From the NCBI RefSeq assembly GCF_900090105.1, contig NZ_FMDM01000007.1, positions 248,001 through 312,000 of the forward strand: a DNA stretch of 64,000 nucleotides, read 5' to 3'. The notes beneath the pieces were generated by a model. That model made no database searches. It was not told the origin of the DNA and saw nothing but the letters and a program-made list of their open reading frames with translations. Numbering within the stretch: position 1 is the first letter of the stretch; every line of letters begins with the position of its first letter. The position numbers and the translations under genes were made by a program. This DNA is from Micromonospora humi. GTDB taxonomy: Bacteria > Actinomycetota > Actinomycetes > Mycobacteriales > Micromonosporaceae. Shown in pieces: positions 26,932-35,551 of this stretch.

Positions 26932-27165
26932 TTACAGTCGCACCACCGAACACGTGAGGGTGCGGGTGATGCCGGGCACCATCTGCACCTTGCTGACGAT
27001 GAGTTTGCCCAGCTCGTCGACGGTGTTCGCCTCGGTGAGCACGACCACGTCGTAGGGCCCGGTGACGGCGTCGACCCGAACCACGCCGGCAAGGTCCGCG
27101 ATCAGACCGGCCACGTCACGCGCCCGACCGACCTCGGTCTGGATGAGGATGTACGCCTGTACCAC
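26932..27165 (-). CDS. Lrp/AsnC ligand-binding (RAM) domain protein
   Basis: Encodes 77 aa from GTG 27165, with GGAGG six bases upstream. The whole protein is the alpha-beta RAM domain (VQAYILIQTEVGRARDV, VVRVDAVTGPYDVVVLTEA) and there is no DNA-binding part. Stand-alone RAM proteins can bind amino acids and may associate with full-length Lrp regulators. It is coupled to the DUF3515 gene. Confidence 0.88.
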   Translation of the reverse strand: MVQAYILIQTEVGRARDVAGLIADLAGVVRVDAVTGPYDVVVLTEANTVDELGKLIVSKVQMVPGITRTLTCSVVRL

Positions 27166-27332
27166 GACTCGACCTCCGTCCGTCGCCGCCTGGGGCGGCC
27201 CGAAGGGTGAAACTACCGCACCGGGCGAGGGTGATCCCTATCGGTCGCCAGGTGGACGCGGTGAGCGAGCACACGTCGGTACGGGGACAGGGGTGGGACG
27301 TGCGGGACGACGGAGCGGGACGAGGGGACGGC

Positions 27333-28271
27333 ATGACGGTCGCGGGTGTCGGGGAGTTCGGGCTGATCGACCGGGTGACCGCCCGGCTGTCGTACGGGGA
27401 GAGCTGCCTGCTCGGCCCCGGCGACGACGCCGCGCTGGTGGCGGCGCCGGACCGGCGGGTGGTCGCCTCCACCGACGTGCTGGTCGAGGGGCGGCACTTC
27501 CGCCGGGACTGGTCGTCGGCGCGGGACGTGGGTCACCGGGCGGCGGCGGCCAACCTGGCCGACGTCGCCGCCATGGGGGCCACCCCGACCGCGCTGCTGG
27601 TCGCGCTCTGCATGCCCGCCGAGCTGGATCCGGCCTGGGCCGAGGAGTTGGCCGACGGGCTGGGCGCGGAGGCGGCCGGGATCGGCGCGAGTGTGGTCGG
27701 CGGCGACATGTCGGCCAGCCCGACGCTGACCGTCGCGGTGACCGCGCTCGGCGACCTGGCCGGCCGGGCACCGGTGGTCCGGTCCGGGGCCCGGCCGGGG
27801 GACGTGGTGGCACTGGCCGGGCGGACGGGCTGGGCGGCGGCCGGCTACACCGTGCTGTCTCGGGGCTTCCGCACGCCCCGCCTGCTGGTCGAGGCGTTCC
27901 GCCGGCCCGAGGTGCCGTACGCCGCCGGGCCGGCCGCCGCGGCGGCCGGCGCCACCGCCATGATCGACGTGTCGGACGGGCTGCTCGCCGACCTCGGGCA
28001 CGTGGCGAGGGCCAGCGGGGCGGCGATCGACCTGCACCGGGACGCGTTCGAGGTGCCCCGGCAGATGCGCGACGCGGCGCAGGCGCTCGGCGTCGACCCG
28101 TACACCTGGATCCTGGCCGGCGGCGACGACCACGCCCTGGCGGCGACGTTCCCGGCGGGCGCGGCGCTGCCGGACGGCTGGCGGCCGGTCGGGCGGGTGA
28201 CCGACGGCGCCGGCGTCACCGTCGACGGCGCCGGCTACGACGGCCCGCCCGGCTGGGACCACTTCCGGTAG
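27333..28271 (+). CDS. thiL: Thiamine-monophosphate kinase
   Basis: Encodes 312 aa from ATG 27333 (GAGGGG upstream); GTG starts further up are possible but less supported. It phosphorylates thiamine monophosphate to the diphosphate coenzyme. The PurM/ThiL fold shows GPGDDAALV, STDVLVEGRHF, NLADVAAMGATP, GGDMSASP, MIDVSDGLLADLGH and GGDDHALAA. The position after ddl and DUF3515 is the conserved actinobacterial one. Confidence 0.94.
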   Translation: MTVAGVGEFGLIDRVTARLSYGESCLLGPGDDAALVAAPDRRVVASTDVLVEGRHFRRDWSSARDVGHRAAAANLADVAAMGATPTALLVALCMPAELDPAWAEELADGLGAEAAGIGASVVGGDMSASPTLTVAVTALGDLAGRAPVVRSGARPGDVVALAGRTGWAAAGYTVLSRGFRTPRLLVEAFRRPEVPYAAGPAAAAAGATAMIDVSDGLLADLGHVARASGAAIDLHRDAFEVPRQMRDAAQALGVDPYTWILAGGDDHALAATFPAGAALPDGWRPVGRVTDGAGVTVDGAGYDGPPGWDHFR

Positions 28272-28338
28272 CCGGTGCGCGGCAGTGATCTGCGTCCGAC
28301 CTCGGGGGCGGGGAACGGCCCGGCGCCGGGGCCGGTCG

Positions 28339-28344
28339 TAACCT
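28339..28344 (+). promoter_or_regulatory. -10 box TAACCT, leaderless
   Basis: TAACCT at -12 to -7 of GTG 28351. Confidence 0.6.
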
Positions 28345-28350
28345 GAGCCG

Positions 28351-28818
28351 GTGAGCGAGATCGAGATCCTCCCGCGGCGCTTCGACGCCCCGGAGTCGCA
28401 GGCGTTGATCCGGGCGGCGCTCGCCGACCTGGGCGCGCGGTACGGCGGCAGCGGCGACGAGACGCCCGTCGACGCGGCCGAGTTCGTCCCGCCGGCCGGC
28501 GCGTTCCTGGTCGCCTACCTGGACGGGCGGCCGGTGGGCTGCGGCGGCTGGCGCAGCCACGGCGAGGACGGGGACGCGGCCGAGCTGAAGCGGATGTACA
28601 CCGACCCGGCCGCCCGGGGCCGGGGCGTGGCCCGTTCCGTGCTCGCCGCTGTCGAACGGTCCGCGCGCGACGCCGGCCGCAAGCGGATCGTGCTGGAGTG
28701 CGGCGACAAGCAGCCCGAGGCGATCGCCCTGTACACGACGTCCGGCTACGAGCGGATCCCAAACTTCGGCTACTACCGGGACGCGCCGGGCTGCCTGTCG
28801 TTCGGTCGTACCCTCTGA
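28351..28818 (+). CDS. GNAT family N-acetyltransferase
   Basis: Encodes 155 aa. Acetyl-CoA-binding motif A is MYTDPAARGRGVARSVLAA (R/Q-x-x-G-x-G/A), followed by the C-terminal ALYTTSGYERIPNFGYY block. The acceptor substrate cannot be told. It is probably a leaderless single gene. Its stop and that of the convergent ATP-grasp gene are three bases apart and share a small hairpin (28818-28833). Confidence 0.87.
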   Translation: MSEIEILPRRFDAPESQALIRAALADLGARYGGSGDETPVDAAEFVPPAGAFLVAYLDGRPVGCGGWRSHGEDGDAAELKRMYTDPAARGRGVARSVLAAVERSARDAGRKRIVLECGDKQPEAIALYTTSGYERIPNFGYYRDAPGCLSFGRTL

Positions 28819-28821
28819 CCG

Positions 28822-30078
28822 TCAGCCGACGGTGATGCGGATCTCCCCGGCGGCCCGGCGGGCGGCGACCGCCGCCTCGTCCGGGGTGGCGCCCCAGGCC
28901 ATCAGGTGCCCGCTGCGGTGCGCCGAGGAGAGCAGCTCCGGCACGGTCTGCCCGACCTTCGTCTCGACCTGCACGTCGAGCACCCCCGGCACCCGCAGCG
29001 CGGCCCGTCGGCCGTCCACCGCGGTGACCCGGCCGGGCGGGGCGACCAGGAACTCGATGGCCGCCGCGCCGGTCGGCCGCTGCGGCAGCGCCGGGCGTTC
29101 GCCGCACAGCACCCGCAGGTACGCCTCGATGACGTCCCGCTCGTAGGCGATCGAGATGAGCGCGGTGATCATGTCGCCGGGCATCCGGGCCGCGCACTCC
29201 ACGAGCGTCGGCACGCCGTCGACCAGGATCCACTCGCTGTGCAGCATGCCGCTGCGGAAGCCGGCCGCCTCGGCGAGGCGGACCGCCGCGGACCGCAACG
29301 CGTCGTGCTCGGCCGCGGGCAGCGCGGACGGCACGGTGTGCCCGGTCTCCACCGGGTACCGGCCGCCGGCGACCCGCTTGTCGGTGACGTTCGCGAAGAG
29401 CACCTCGCCGTCGGCGACCAGCAGTTCCACGCTGTGCTCGGAACCGACCAGCAGCTCCTCGACCAGCACGCCGGTGGGCAGGCCGCGCTCGGTGGCCTCG
29501 GCCGGCTCGGGCGGGGTGGCGCTGGCCGCCCAGCGGGCCGGCAGCTCGGCCGGGTCGGTGATCAGCTGCACGCCGAGGCTGCCCGAGCGTCGGGTCGGCT
29601 TGAGCACGCACCGGCCGCCGTGCGCCCGGGCGAACGCGACCGCCCGGTCCGGGTCGTCGACCAGCTCGTAGGCGGGGTTGGCCAGGCCGATCTCGTCGGC
29701 GAGCAGGCGCATCCGGTGCTTGTCGGAGAAGACGTCCGCGGCGGTCGCGCCGGCGCCGGGCAGGCCGAGCCGCTCGGCCAGCCGGGCGGTGGCGCTCACC
29801 GCGTACTCCAGGCCGGGCAGGACCAGCCGCGCGCCGGCCAGGCCGGGTTCGCGGGCGACCAGGTCGTCGACGTCCAGGCCGGTCTGGTATTCCGCCGCCA
29901 CCAGCCGGCCGATCAGCGGCAGCTCGGCGGCGAACCGGGTCAGCTCGCGGCGGCGGATCACGTCCGGCTCCTCGACCAGCACCACGCTGCCGGCCGGCAG
30001 CTCCTGGTCGAACCAGCGCAGTGAGCCGAACGACCCGCCGACCACCACCAGTTGCTCGCGACCCAGATCGAGGTGCAC
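28822..30078 (-). CDS. ATP-grasp carboxylate-amine ligase-like protein
   Basis: Encodes 418 aa if started at GTG 30078, where GGGGAGGA stands eight bases upstream. An open frame to GTG 30198 would add 40 residues but has no ribosome site and runs into the rpmB terminator. The ATP-grasp fold shows SDKHRMRLLADEIG, GGRCVLKPTRRSGSLGVQL, LVEELLVGSEHSVELLV and VECAARMPGDMI. These are close to L-amino-acid ligase/BtrJ-type enzymes that make peptide or amide bonds. No carrier protein or partner enzyme is adjacent, so the product is unknown. Confidence 0.83.
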   Translation of the reverse strand: MHLDLGREQLVVVGGSFGSLRWFDQELPAGSVVLVEEPDVIRRRELTRFAAELPLIGRLVAAEYQTGLDVDDLVAREPGLAGARLVLPGLEYAVSATARLAERLGLPGAGATAADVFSDKHRMRLLADEIGLANPAYELVDDPDRAVAFARAHGGRCVLKPTRRSGSLGVQLITDPAELPARWAASATPPEPAEATERGLPTGVLVEELLVGSEHSVELLVADGEVLFANVTDKRVAGGRYPVETGHTVPSALPAAEHDALRSAAVRLAEAAGFRSGMLHSEWILVDGVPTLVECAARMPGDMITALISIAYERDVIEAYLRVLCGERPALPQRPTGAAAIEFLVAPPGRVTAVDGRRAALRVPGVLDVQVETKVGQTVPELLSSAHRSGHLMAWGATPDEAAVAARRAAGEIRITVG

Positions 30079-30205
30079 CGGTCGTTCCTCCCCACGGCTC
30101 GCGCCGGAACCGGACGGCCGACGCAGCAGCACCCTAACCGGCGGACGCCAGCCGGTCGCCGTACGGTCGGTCAGCCGTCGACGCGGGTCGGTGGACACGA
30201 CAGAA

Positions 30206-30232
30206 GCCGGCGGCCCCGAGGGGGCCGCCGGC
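30206..30232 (-). terminator. rpmB terminator
   Basis: GCCGGCGGCCCC and its complement form a perfect 12-bp stem with loop GAG, 29 bp after the rpmB stop. Confidence 0.75.
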
Positions 30233-30261
30233 GACCGACGATGTCCGGTGGTGCTGCCGGG

Positions 30262-30453
30262 TCAGGCCCGCGCGACCTTGCCGGCCTTGATGCACGAGGT
30301 GCAGACCTGGAGCTTCTTGGTGGTGCCGCCACCGGCCGGGGTACGCACCGACTGGATGTTCGGGTTCCAGCGGCGGTTGGTCTTCTTCTTGGACCAGGGC
30401 ACGTTGTGGCCGAAGCCCGGCCCCTTGCCACAGACGTCGCACACGCTAGCCAC
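30262..30453 (-). CDS. rpmB: 50S ribosomal protein L28 (zinc-binding type)
   Basis: Encodes 63 aa from GTG 30453 with CAGGAG eight bases upstream. The pattern CDVCGKGPGFGHNVPWSKKK and CTSCIKAGKVARA has the two CxxC pairs of the zinc ribbon, so this is the C+ paralogue. Genomes of this group often also carry a zinc-free L28 under Zur control. It is monocistronic and divergent from the FakA-like gene. Confidence 0.95.
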   Translation of the reverse strand: MASVCDVCGKGPGFGHNVPWSKKKTNRRWNPNIQSVRTPAGGGTTKKLQVCTSCIKAGKVARA

Positions 30454-30659
30454 GGGATACTCCTGGGATTGAAACGTTCATGAGGTCGCCGCCAGGCGCA
30501 GCCCGGGCAACCTGGTCAGGTTACCCGATGCCGGTCCGTACGCCCAACCGGCCCCGCGCCGAGCCCGCCCAGCGTACCGACCGGCCGGGCCGGACCGCCG
30601 CGCCGGTCGGACACGCCGGGCGGAGGCGGACGACCCCGGCGCGTGTCGGCGCGCGCCAG

Positions 30660-30665
30660 TAGGCT
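30660..30665 (+). promoter_or_regulatory. -10 box TAGGCT, leaderless
   Basis: TAGGCT at -13 to -8 of GTG 30673. Confidence 0.55.
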
Positions 30666-30672
30666 TCCCGAC

Positions 30673-32283
30673 GTGCTGGACACCCTCGACGCGGCCGCGG
30701 TGCGCCGCTGGTGCACGAGCGGGCTGGCCGCCCTCCGGCGGCACCAGGGCGAGATCGACGGCCTGAACGTCTATCCGGTGCCCGACGGCGACACCGGCAC
30801 CAACCTGGTGCTCACGTTCACCTCGGCGCAGCAGGCCCTGGCGATGGACCTGGGCACCCTGCCCGACGACGGGCACACCCCGCACGGGCACGCGCTGCGG
30901 TTGATGGCCCAGGGCGCGCTGCTCGGCGCGCGGGGCAACTCCGGCGTGATCCTCTCGCAGATCCTGCGCGGCCTCGCCGACCGGCTCGGCACCGCGCCGG
31001 CCGTCCGGGGCCGGCAGCTCGCCGCCGCGCTGACCGACGCCACCACCGCCGCCTACGCGGCGGTCGCCCGACCGGTCGAGGGCACCCTGCTCAGCGTGGT
31101 CGCCGCCGCGGCCGGCGCGGCCCGGCGGGCGGACAGCGACGACCTGCGCGCGGTGGCCCGGGCCGCCGCCGAGGCGGCCGCCCGGGCGCTGGCCCGCACC
31201 CCGGAGCAACTTCCCGAGCTGGCCCGCGCCGGGGTGGTCGACGCCGGCGGGCGCGGGCTGTGCCTGCTGCTCGACGCGCTGGTCGAGGTGGTCACCGGGG
31301 AGAGCCCGGAGCAGCCGGCGCCCGCGCCGCCCGCGCTCCGCCGGCCCGGGACCGCCGTTCGGGAGACCGGCTCCGAGGCGTACGCCTACGAGGTGCAATA
31401 CCTGCTCGACGCCACCGACGAGGCGGTGGCCCGGCTGCGCGACGAGCTGGCGGCGCTCGGCGACTCGCTGGCGGTGGTCGGTGACGGCGCCGGCACCTGG
31501 AACGTGCACGTGCACGTCGACGACGTCGGCGCGGCCGTCGAGGCGGGCGTGGTCGCCGGCCGGCCGCACCGGATCGCGGTGACCCGCTTCGCCGACCAGG
31601 CCGCCCCGGCGACCGAGCGGGCGGCGCGCCCCGAGGGCCGGGCGGCCGTGGTGGTGGCGACCGGCGCCGGCATCGCCGAGCTGTTCGCCGCCGAGGGCGC
31701 CGTGGTGGTCCCCGCCAACCCGTCCACCGGCGAGCTGCTCGACGCGGTCCGGGCCACCGGCGCGGCCCGGGTGGTGGTGCTGCCGAACGACCCGAACACG
31801 CAGTCGGTGGCGAGCGCCGCGGCGAAGGAGGCGCACGGCCTCGGGGTGAAGGTGAGCGTGGTGCCCACCCGATCCCCGGTGCAGGCGCTCGCGGCGTTGG
31901 CCGTGCGCGACCCGAAGCGACGCTTCGAGGACGACGTCATCGCGATGGCCGAGGCGGCCGGCGCCTGCCGCTACGCCGAGGTCTGCCACGCCGGTCGGGA
32001 GGCGCTCACCGTCGCCGGCCCGTGCCGCCCGGGTGACGTGCTGGCCCTGGTGGAGGGCGAGGTGCACCTGATCGGGCAGGATCTGACCGACACCTGCACC
32101 GCCGTGGTCGACCGGATGCTCGGCGGCGGCGGCGAGCTGGTCACGTTGCTCTGCGGGGCGGACGCCCCGGCCGGGCTGGCCGACCGGGTGCGTGCCCACG
32201 TCGAGCGGTCCTGGCCGTTCGTCGAGGTGCAGGCCTACGAGGGCGGCCAGCCGCACTACCCGCTCCTGCTGGGGGTCGAATGA
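30673..32283 (+). CDS. DAK2-domain protein, FakA-like fatty acid kinase
   Basis: Encodes 536 aa from GTG 30673, which fits a leaderless start. Residues about 15-200 are a DhaL/DAK2 domain with the Mg-ATP ligands in PVPDGDTGTN (Asp38, Asp40) and ARGNSGVILSQILRG. The C-terminal half (about 240-536) matches the YloV/FakA-type region (ATGAGIAELFAAEGA, NDPNTQSVASAAA). FakA phosphorylates fatty acids bound to FakB/DegV proteins; no degV gene is in this window. Its stop overlaps the recG start (ATGA). Confidence 0.88.
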   Translation: MLDTLDAAAVRRWCTSGLAALRRHQGEIDGLNVYPVPDGDTGTNLVLTFTSAQQALAMDLGTLPDDGHTPHGHALRLMAQGALLGARGNSGVILSQILRGLADRLGTAPAVRGRQLAAALTDATTAAYAAVARPVEGTLLSVVAAAAGAARRADSDDLRAVARAAAEAAARALARTPEQLPELARAGVVDAGGRGLCLLLDALVEVVTGESPEQPAPAPPALRRPGTAVRETGSEAYAYEVQYLLDATDEAVARLRDELAALGDSLAVVGDGAGTWNVHVHVDDVGAAVEAGVVAGRPHRIAVTRFADQAAPATERAARPEGRAAVVVATGAGIAELFAAEGAVVVPANPSTGELLDAVRATGAARVVVLPNDPNTQSVASAAAKEAHGLGVKVSVVPTRSPVQALAALAVRDPKRRFEDDVIAMAEAAGACRYAEVCHAGREALTVAGPCRPGDVLALVEGEVHLIGQDLTDTCTAVVDRMLGGGGELVTLLCGADAPAGLADRVRAHVERSWPFVEVQAYEGGQPHYPLLLGVE

Positions 32284-34481
32284 CGAGCGAGCCGTCGACG
32301 GTGGACACGCCGCTGAAGAAGCTGGTGGGCGAGAAGACCGCCAAGGCCCTGGCCGGCCACCTCGACCTGCACACCGCCGGCGATCTGATCTACCACTTCC
32401 CGCGCCGCTACGACGAGCGCGGCGAGCACACCGACATCCGCTCGCTGGACGTGGGGGAGCAGGTCACCGTGCTGGCCCAGGTGCAGCGCACCGCCGTCCG
32501 CCCGATGCGGCAGCGGCGCGGCAACCTGCTGGAGGTCACCGTCGGCGACGGCTCCGGCGGTGTGCTCACCTGCACCTTCTTCGGCAACCAGGCGTGGCGG
32601 GAGCGGGAGCTGCGCCCGGGCCGGTGGGGGTTGTTCGCCGGCAAGGTGACCGAGTTCCGGGGCAAGCGGCAGCTCAACGGCCCGGAATACGTCCTGCTCG
32701 GCGAGGGTGGCGACGGCGAGGCGGCGGCCAACGAGGAGGTCGAGGAGTTCGCCGGCGCGCTGATCCCGGTCTACCCGGCCGCCGCCGCGGTGCCGACCTG
32801 GGTGATCGCCCGCTGCGTCCGGGTGGTGTTGGACACGTTCACCCCGCCGGACGATCCGCTGCCGGCCGCCGTGCGGGCCACCCGCAACCTGGCCGGCATC
32901 GGCGACGCGTTGCGCGAGATCCACCGGCCGACCAGCAAGGAGGCGCTCTACCGGGCGCGCCGCCGGCTCAAGTGGGACGAGGCGTTCGCGGTGCAGCTCA
33001 CCCTGGTGCAGCGCAAGCACCGGGCGGCGGCGTGGCCGGCGCGATCCCGGCCGGCGAAGGCCGGCGGCCTGCTGGACGCGTTCGACGCCCGACTGCCCTA
33101 CGAGCTGACGTCCGGCCAGCAGGTGGTGGGGCGGGAGATCGCCGCCGACCTGGCCACCGCCCACCCGATGCACCGGCTGTTGCAGGGCGAGGTGGGTTCC
33201 GGCAAGACGGTCGTGGCGCTGCGCGCCATGCTCCAGGTGGTGGACGCCGGCGGTCAGGCCGCGCTGCTCGCCCCGACCGAGGTGCTCGCCGCCCAGCACC
33301 ACCGCGGCATCCTCGACCTGCTCGGCCCCCTCGGCCGGGCCGGTGAGCTGGGCGCCGCCGACGACGCGACCCGGGTGGAGCTGGTCACCGGCTCGCTGGG
33401 CGCGGCGGCCCGGCGGCGCGCGCTGGCCGAGGTGGCCGAGGGGCGCGCCGGCATCGTGCTCGGCACGCACGCCCTGCTCTACGAGGGCGTCGACTTCGCC
33501 GACCTGGGCCTGGTCGTGGTCGACGAGCAGCACCGGTTCGGCGTCGAGCAGCGGGACGCCTTGCGCGCCAAGGCCGACCAGCCGCCGCACGTGCTGGTGA
33601 TGACCGCCACCCCGATCCCGCGCACGGTCGCCATGACCGTCTACGGCGACCTGGAGACCTCCACGCTGTCCCAGTTGCCGCAGGGCCGTTCGCCGATCGC
33701 CTCGCACGTCGTTCCGGCCGCCGACAAGCCGGCCTTCCTCGACCGGGCCTGGCGCCGGCTGCGCGAGGAGGTCGGCAAGGGCCACCAGGCGTACGTGGTC
33801 TGCCCGCGGATCGGTGAGGGCCCGGTGTCCGACGAGGAGCCGCCGCGGGAGGACGACAACGGCCGCCGGCCGCCGCTCGCGGTGACCGAGGTGGCCCCGC
33901 TGCTCGCCGAGGGGCCGCTGCACGGGCTGCGGATCGGGGTGCTGCACGGGCGGCTGCCGGCCGACGAGAAGGACGCGGTGATGCGCGCCTACGCCGCCGG
34001 CGAGCTGGACGTGCTGGTGGCGACCACCGTGGTGGAGGTGGGCGTCAACGTGCCCAACGCCACCGTGATGATCGTGCTGGACGCCGACCGGTTCGGTGTC
34101 TCCCAGCTGCACCAGTTGCGCGGGCGGGTGGGCCGGGGTTCGGCAGCCGGCCTCTGCCTGCTGGTCACCGAGGCGGCCGAGGGCTCGTCCGCCCGCGAGC
34201 GGCTGGACGCGGTGGCCTCCACCACCGACGGGTTCAAGCTGGCGGAACTCGACCTGGAGCAGCGCCGGGAGGGCGACGTGCTGGGCGCCAGCCAGTCCGG
34301 CCGGCGTTCGCACCTGCGGCTGCTGTCGCTGAGACGCGACACCGACCTGATCCGGGACGCCCGGGCCGAGGCGATCACCCTGGTCGAGGAGGATCCGGAG
34401 CTGGCCCACCATCCGGCGCTGGCGGCCTCGGTCGCCGCGCTGGTCGACGAGGAGCGCGCCGAATATCTGGAGAAGGGCTGA
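32280..34481 (+). CDS. recG: ATP-dependent DNA helicase RecG
   Basis: Encodes 733 aa. It remodels stalled replication forks and Holliday junctions. The N-terminal wedge/OB domain is seen around FPRRYDERGEHTDI; helicase motifs are Walker A GEVGSGKT, the DEQH box VVVDEQHRFGVEQRD, motif III MTATPIPRT and motif VI HQLRGRVGRGSAAG. The length is normal. ATG 32280 overlaps the FakA-like stop, and this dak2-recG pair is a common actinobacterial arrangement. Confidence 0.97.
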   Translation: MTSEPSTVDTPLKKLVGEKTAKALAGHLDLHTAGDLIYHFPRRYDERGEHTDIRSLDVGEQVTVLAQVQRTAVRPMRQRRGNLLEVTVGDGSGGVLTCTFFGNQAWRERELRPGRWGLFAGKVTEFRGKRQLNGPEYVLLGEGGDGEAAANEEVEEFAGALIPVYPAAAAVPTWVIARCVRVVLDTFTPPDDPLPAAVRATRNLAGIGDALREIHRPTSKEALYRARRRLKWDEAFAVQLTLVQRKHRAAAWPARSRPAKAGGLLDAFDARLPYELTSGQQVVGREIAADLATAHPMHRLLQGEVGSGKTVVALRAMLQVVDAGGQAALLAPTEVLAAQHHRGILDLLGPLGRAGELGAADDATRVELVTGSLGAAARRRALAEVAEGRAGIVLGTHALLYEGVDFADLGLVVVDEQHRFGVEQRDALRAKADQPPHVLVMTATPIPRTVAMTVYGDLETSTLSQLPQGRSPIASHVVPAADKPAFLDRAWRRLREEVGKGHQAYVVCPRIGEGPVSDEEPPREDDNGRRPPLAVTEVAPLLAEGPLHGLRIGVLHGRLPADEKDAVMRAYAAGELDVLVATTVVEVGVNVPNATVMIVLDADRFGVSQLHQLRGRVGRGSAAGLCLLVTEAAEGSSARERLDAVASTTDGFKLAELDLEQRREGDVLGASQSGRRSHLRLLSLRRDTDLIRDARAEAITLVEEDPELAHHPALAASVAALVDEERAEYLEKG

Positions 34482-34493
34482 GTCGGGCTCGGC

Positions 34494-34499
34494 TAGGCT
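34494..34499 (+). promoter_or_regulatory. -10 box TAGGCT, leaderless
   Basis: TAGGCT at -13 to -8 of ATG 34507. Confidence 0.55.
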
Positions 34500-34506
34500 C
34501 CGGCAG

Positions 34507-35445
34507 ATGTCGATCTTTTCTCACGATCGCGGGGTGCTGCTGCTGGCTCGGGGCGACGAGGTCCTGGTGGACCGGGTCACCGGCGCCGCCGACGAGTCCA
34601 CCGGGGCGCCCTGCACCCCGGCCACCCGGTTCCAGATCGCCTCGATCAGCAAGCAGATGGCGGCCGTCGCGGTGCTGCTGCTCGCCGAGCGGGGCGTCCT
34701 GCGCCTGACCGACCCGGTGGTGCGCTGGCTGCCCGACCCGCCGTCGACGTGGTCCGGCATCACGCTGCACCACCTGCTCACCCACACCTCGGGTCTCGGT
34801 CACTGGGAGGAGCACCCGGCGATCGATCTCGCCGCGCCGACCGAGCCGGACGCCCTGCTCGCCGCGTTCGCCGACGTGCCGCCGCTGTTCCGGCCCGGCG
34901 CGGGGTGGCACTACAGCAGTCCCGGCTACGTGCTGCTGGCCCGGACGGTCGAGCGGGCGACCGGCCGGCCGTACGCCGAGTTCCTCGCCGAGGAGGTCTT
35001 CGCGCCGCTCGGCATGACCGGCAGCTTCGCCGGGTCGGGCGACGGACGGCCGGACGTGGCGGTCGGGCACGAGGGCGGCCGACCGGTGCCGTCGTGGGAC
35101 CTGGCGACCGTGAGCATGGGCGCCGGTGACGTCTGGTGCACCGGGGCGGACCTGCTCACCTGGCTGGACGTACCGCGCCGGGGGAGGCTGCTCGCCCCGG
35201 CTTCGGTGGCCGCGATGACCGCGCCGCACGCGCCGACCGGCAAGCCCGGCGAGGCGTACGGCTACGGGTTCTTCGTCGGCCCGCTGGCCGGCCGGCGGGC
35301 GGTGCACCACTCCGGGGACAACGGCGGCTACAAGGCGTTCGCCGCCTGGCTGCCCGACACCGACCACCGCCTGGTGCTGCTGACCAACCAGGCCGAGATC
35401 GATCCGGTGGCTGTCACGTCCGTGCTCGACTCCGACCGGGTGTGA
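34507..35445 (+). CDS. Beta-lactamase-fold serine hydrolase (class C/esterase-like)
   Basis: Encodes 312 aa. The nucleophile motif SxxK is SISK inside FQIASISKQMAA (Ser47 or nearby), the second motif is YSSPGY and the third is HSGDNGGY. This is the beta-lactamase/D-aminopeptidase/EstB superfamily. No signal peptide is visible, so a cytoplasmic peptidase or esterase is more likely than antibiotic resistance. It appears to have its own leaderless promoter right after recG and ends at a bidirectional terminator. Confidence 0.85.
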   Translation: MSIFSHDRGVLLLARGDEVLVDRVTGAADESTGAPCTPATRFQIASISKQMAAVAVLLLAERGVLRLTDPVVRWLPDPPSTWSGITLHHLLTHTSGLGHWEEHPAIDLAAPTEPDALLAAFADVPPLFRPGAGWHYSSPGYVLLARTVERATGRPYAEFLAEEVFAPLGMTGSFAGSGDGRPDVAVGHEGGRPVPSWDLATVSMGAGDVWCTGADLLTWLDVPRRGRLLAPASVAAMTAPHAPTGKPGEAYGYGFFVGPLAGRRAVHHSGDNGGYKAFAAWLPDTDHRLVLLTNQAEIDPVAVTSVLDSDRV

Positions 35446-35500
35446 TCCACACCAGGTGGTGTGACCCCGCCACCTCGGCGTGCGGGAGTGGACCACGCGG

Positions 35501-35536
35501 CGAGGGCGCGCCGACCGGGTGGTCGACGCGCCCTCG
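35501..35536. terminator. Bidirectional terminator
   Basis: CGAGGGCGCG and CGCGCCCTCG pair, with an inner CGACC/GGTCG stem and loop GGGT, between the convergent hydrolase and LPxTG genes. Confidence 0.75.
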
Positions 35537-35551
35537 GGCGATCGGAACGGA

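Noticed and set aside
30079-30198. N-terminal extension of the ATP-grasp protein to GTG 30198
   Set aside because: No ribosome site and it runs up to the rpmB terminator; GTG 30078 has GGGGAGGA at good spacing.
34507-35445. Beta-lactamase resistance gene
   Set aside because: The SxxK motif is present but there is no signal peptide, and motif two is YSS rather than YxN; a generic serine hydrolase is safer.
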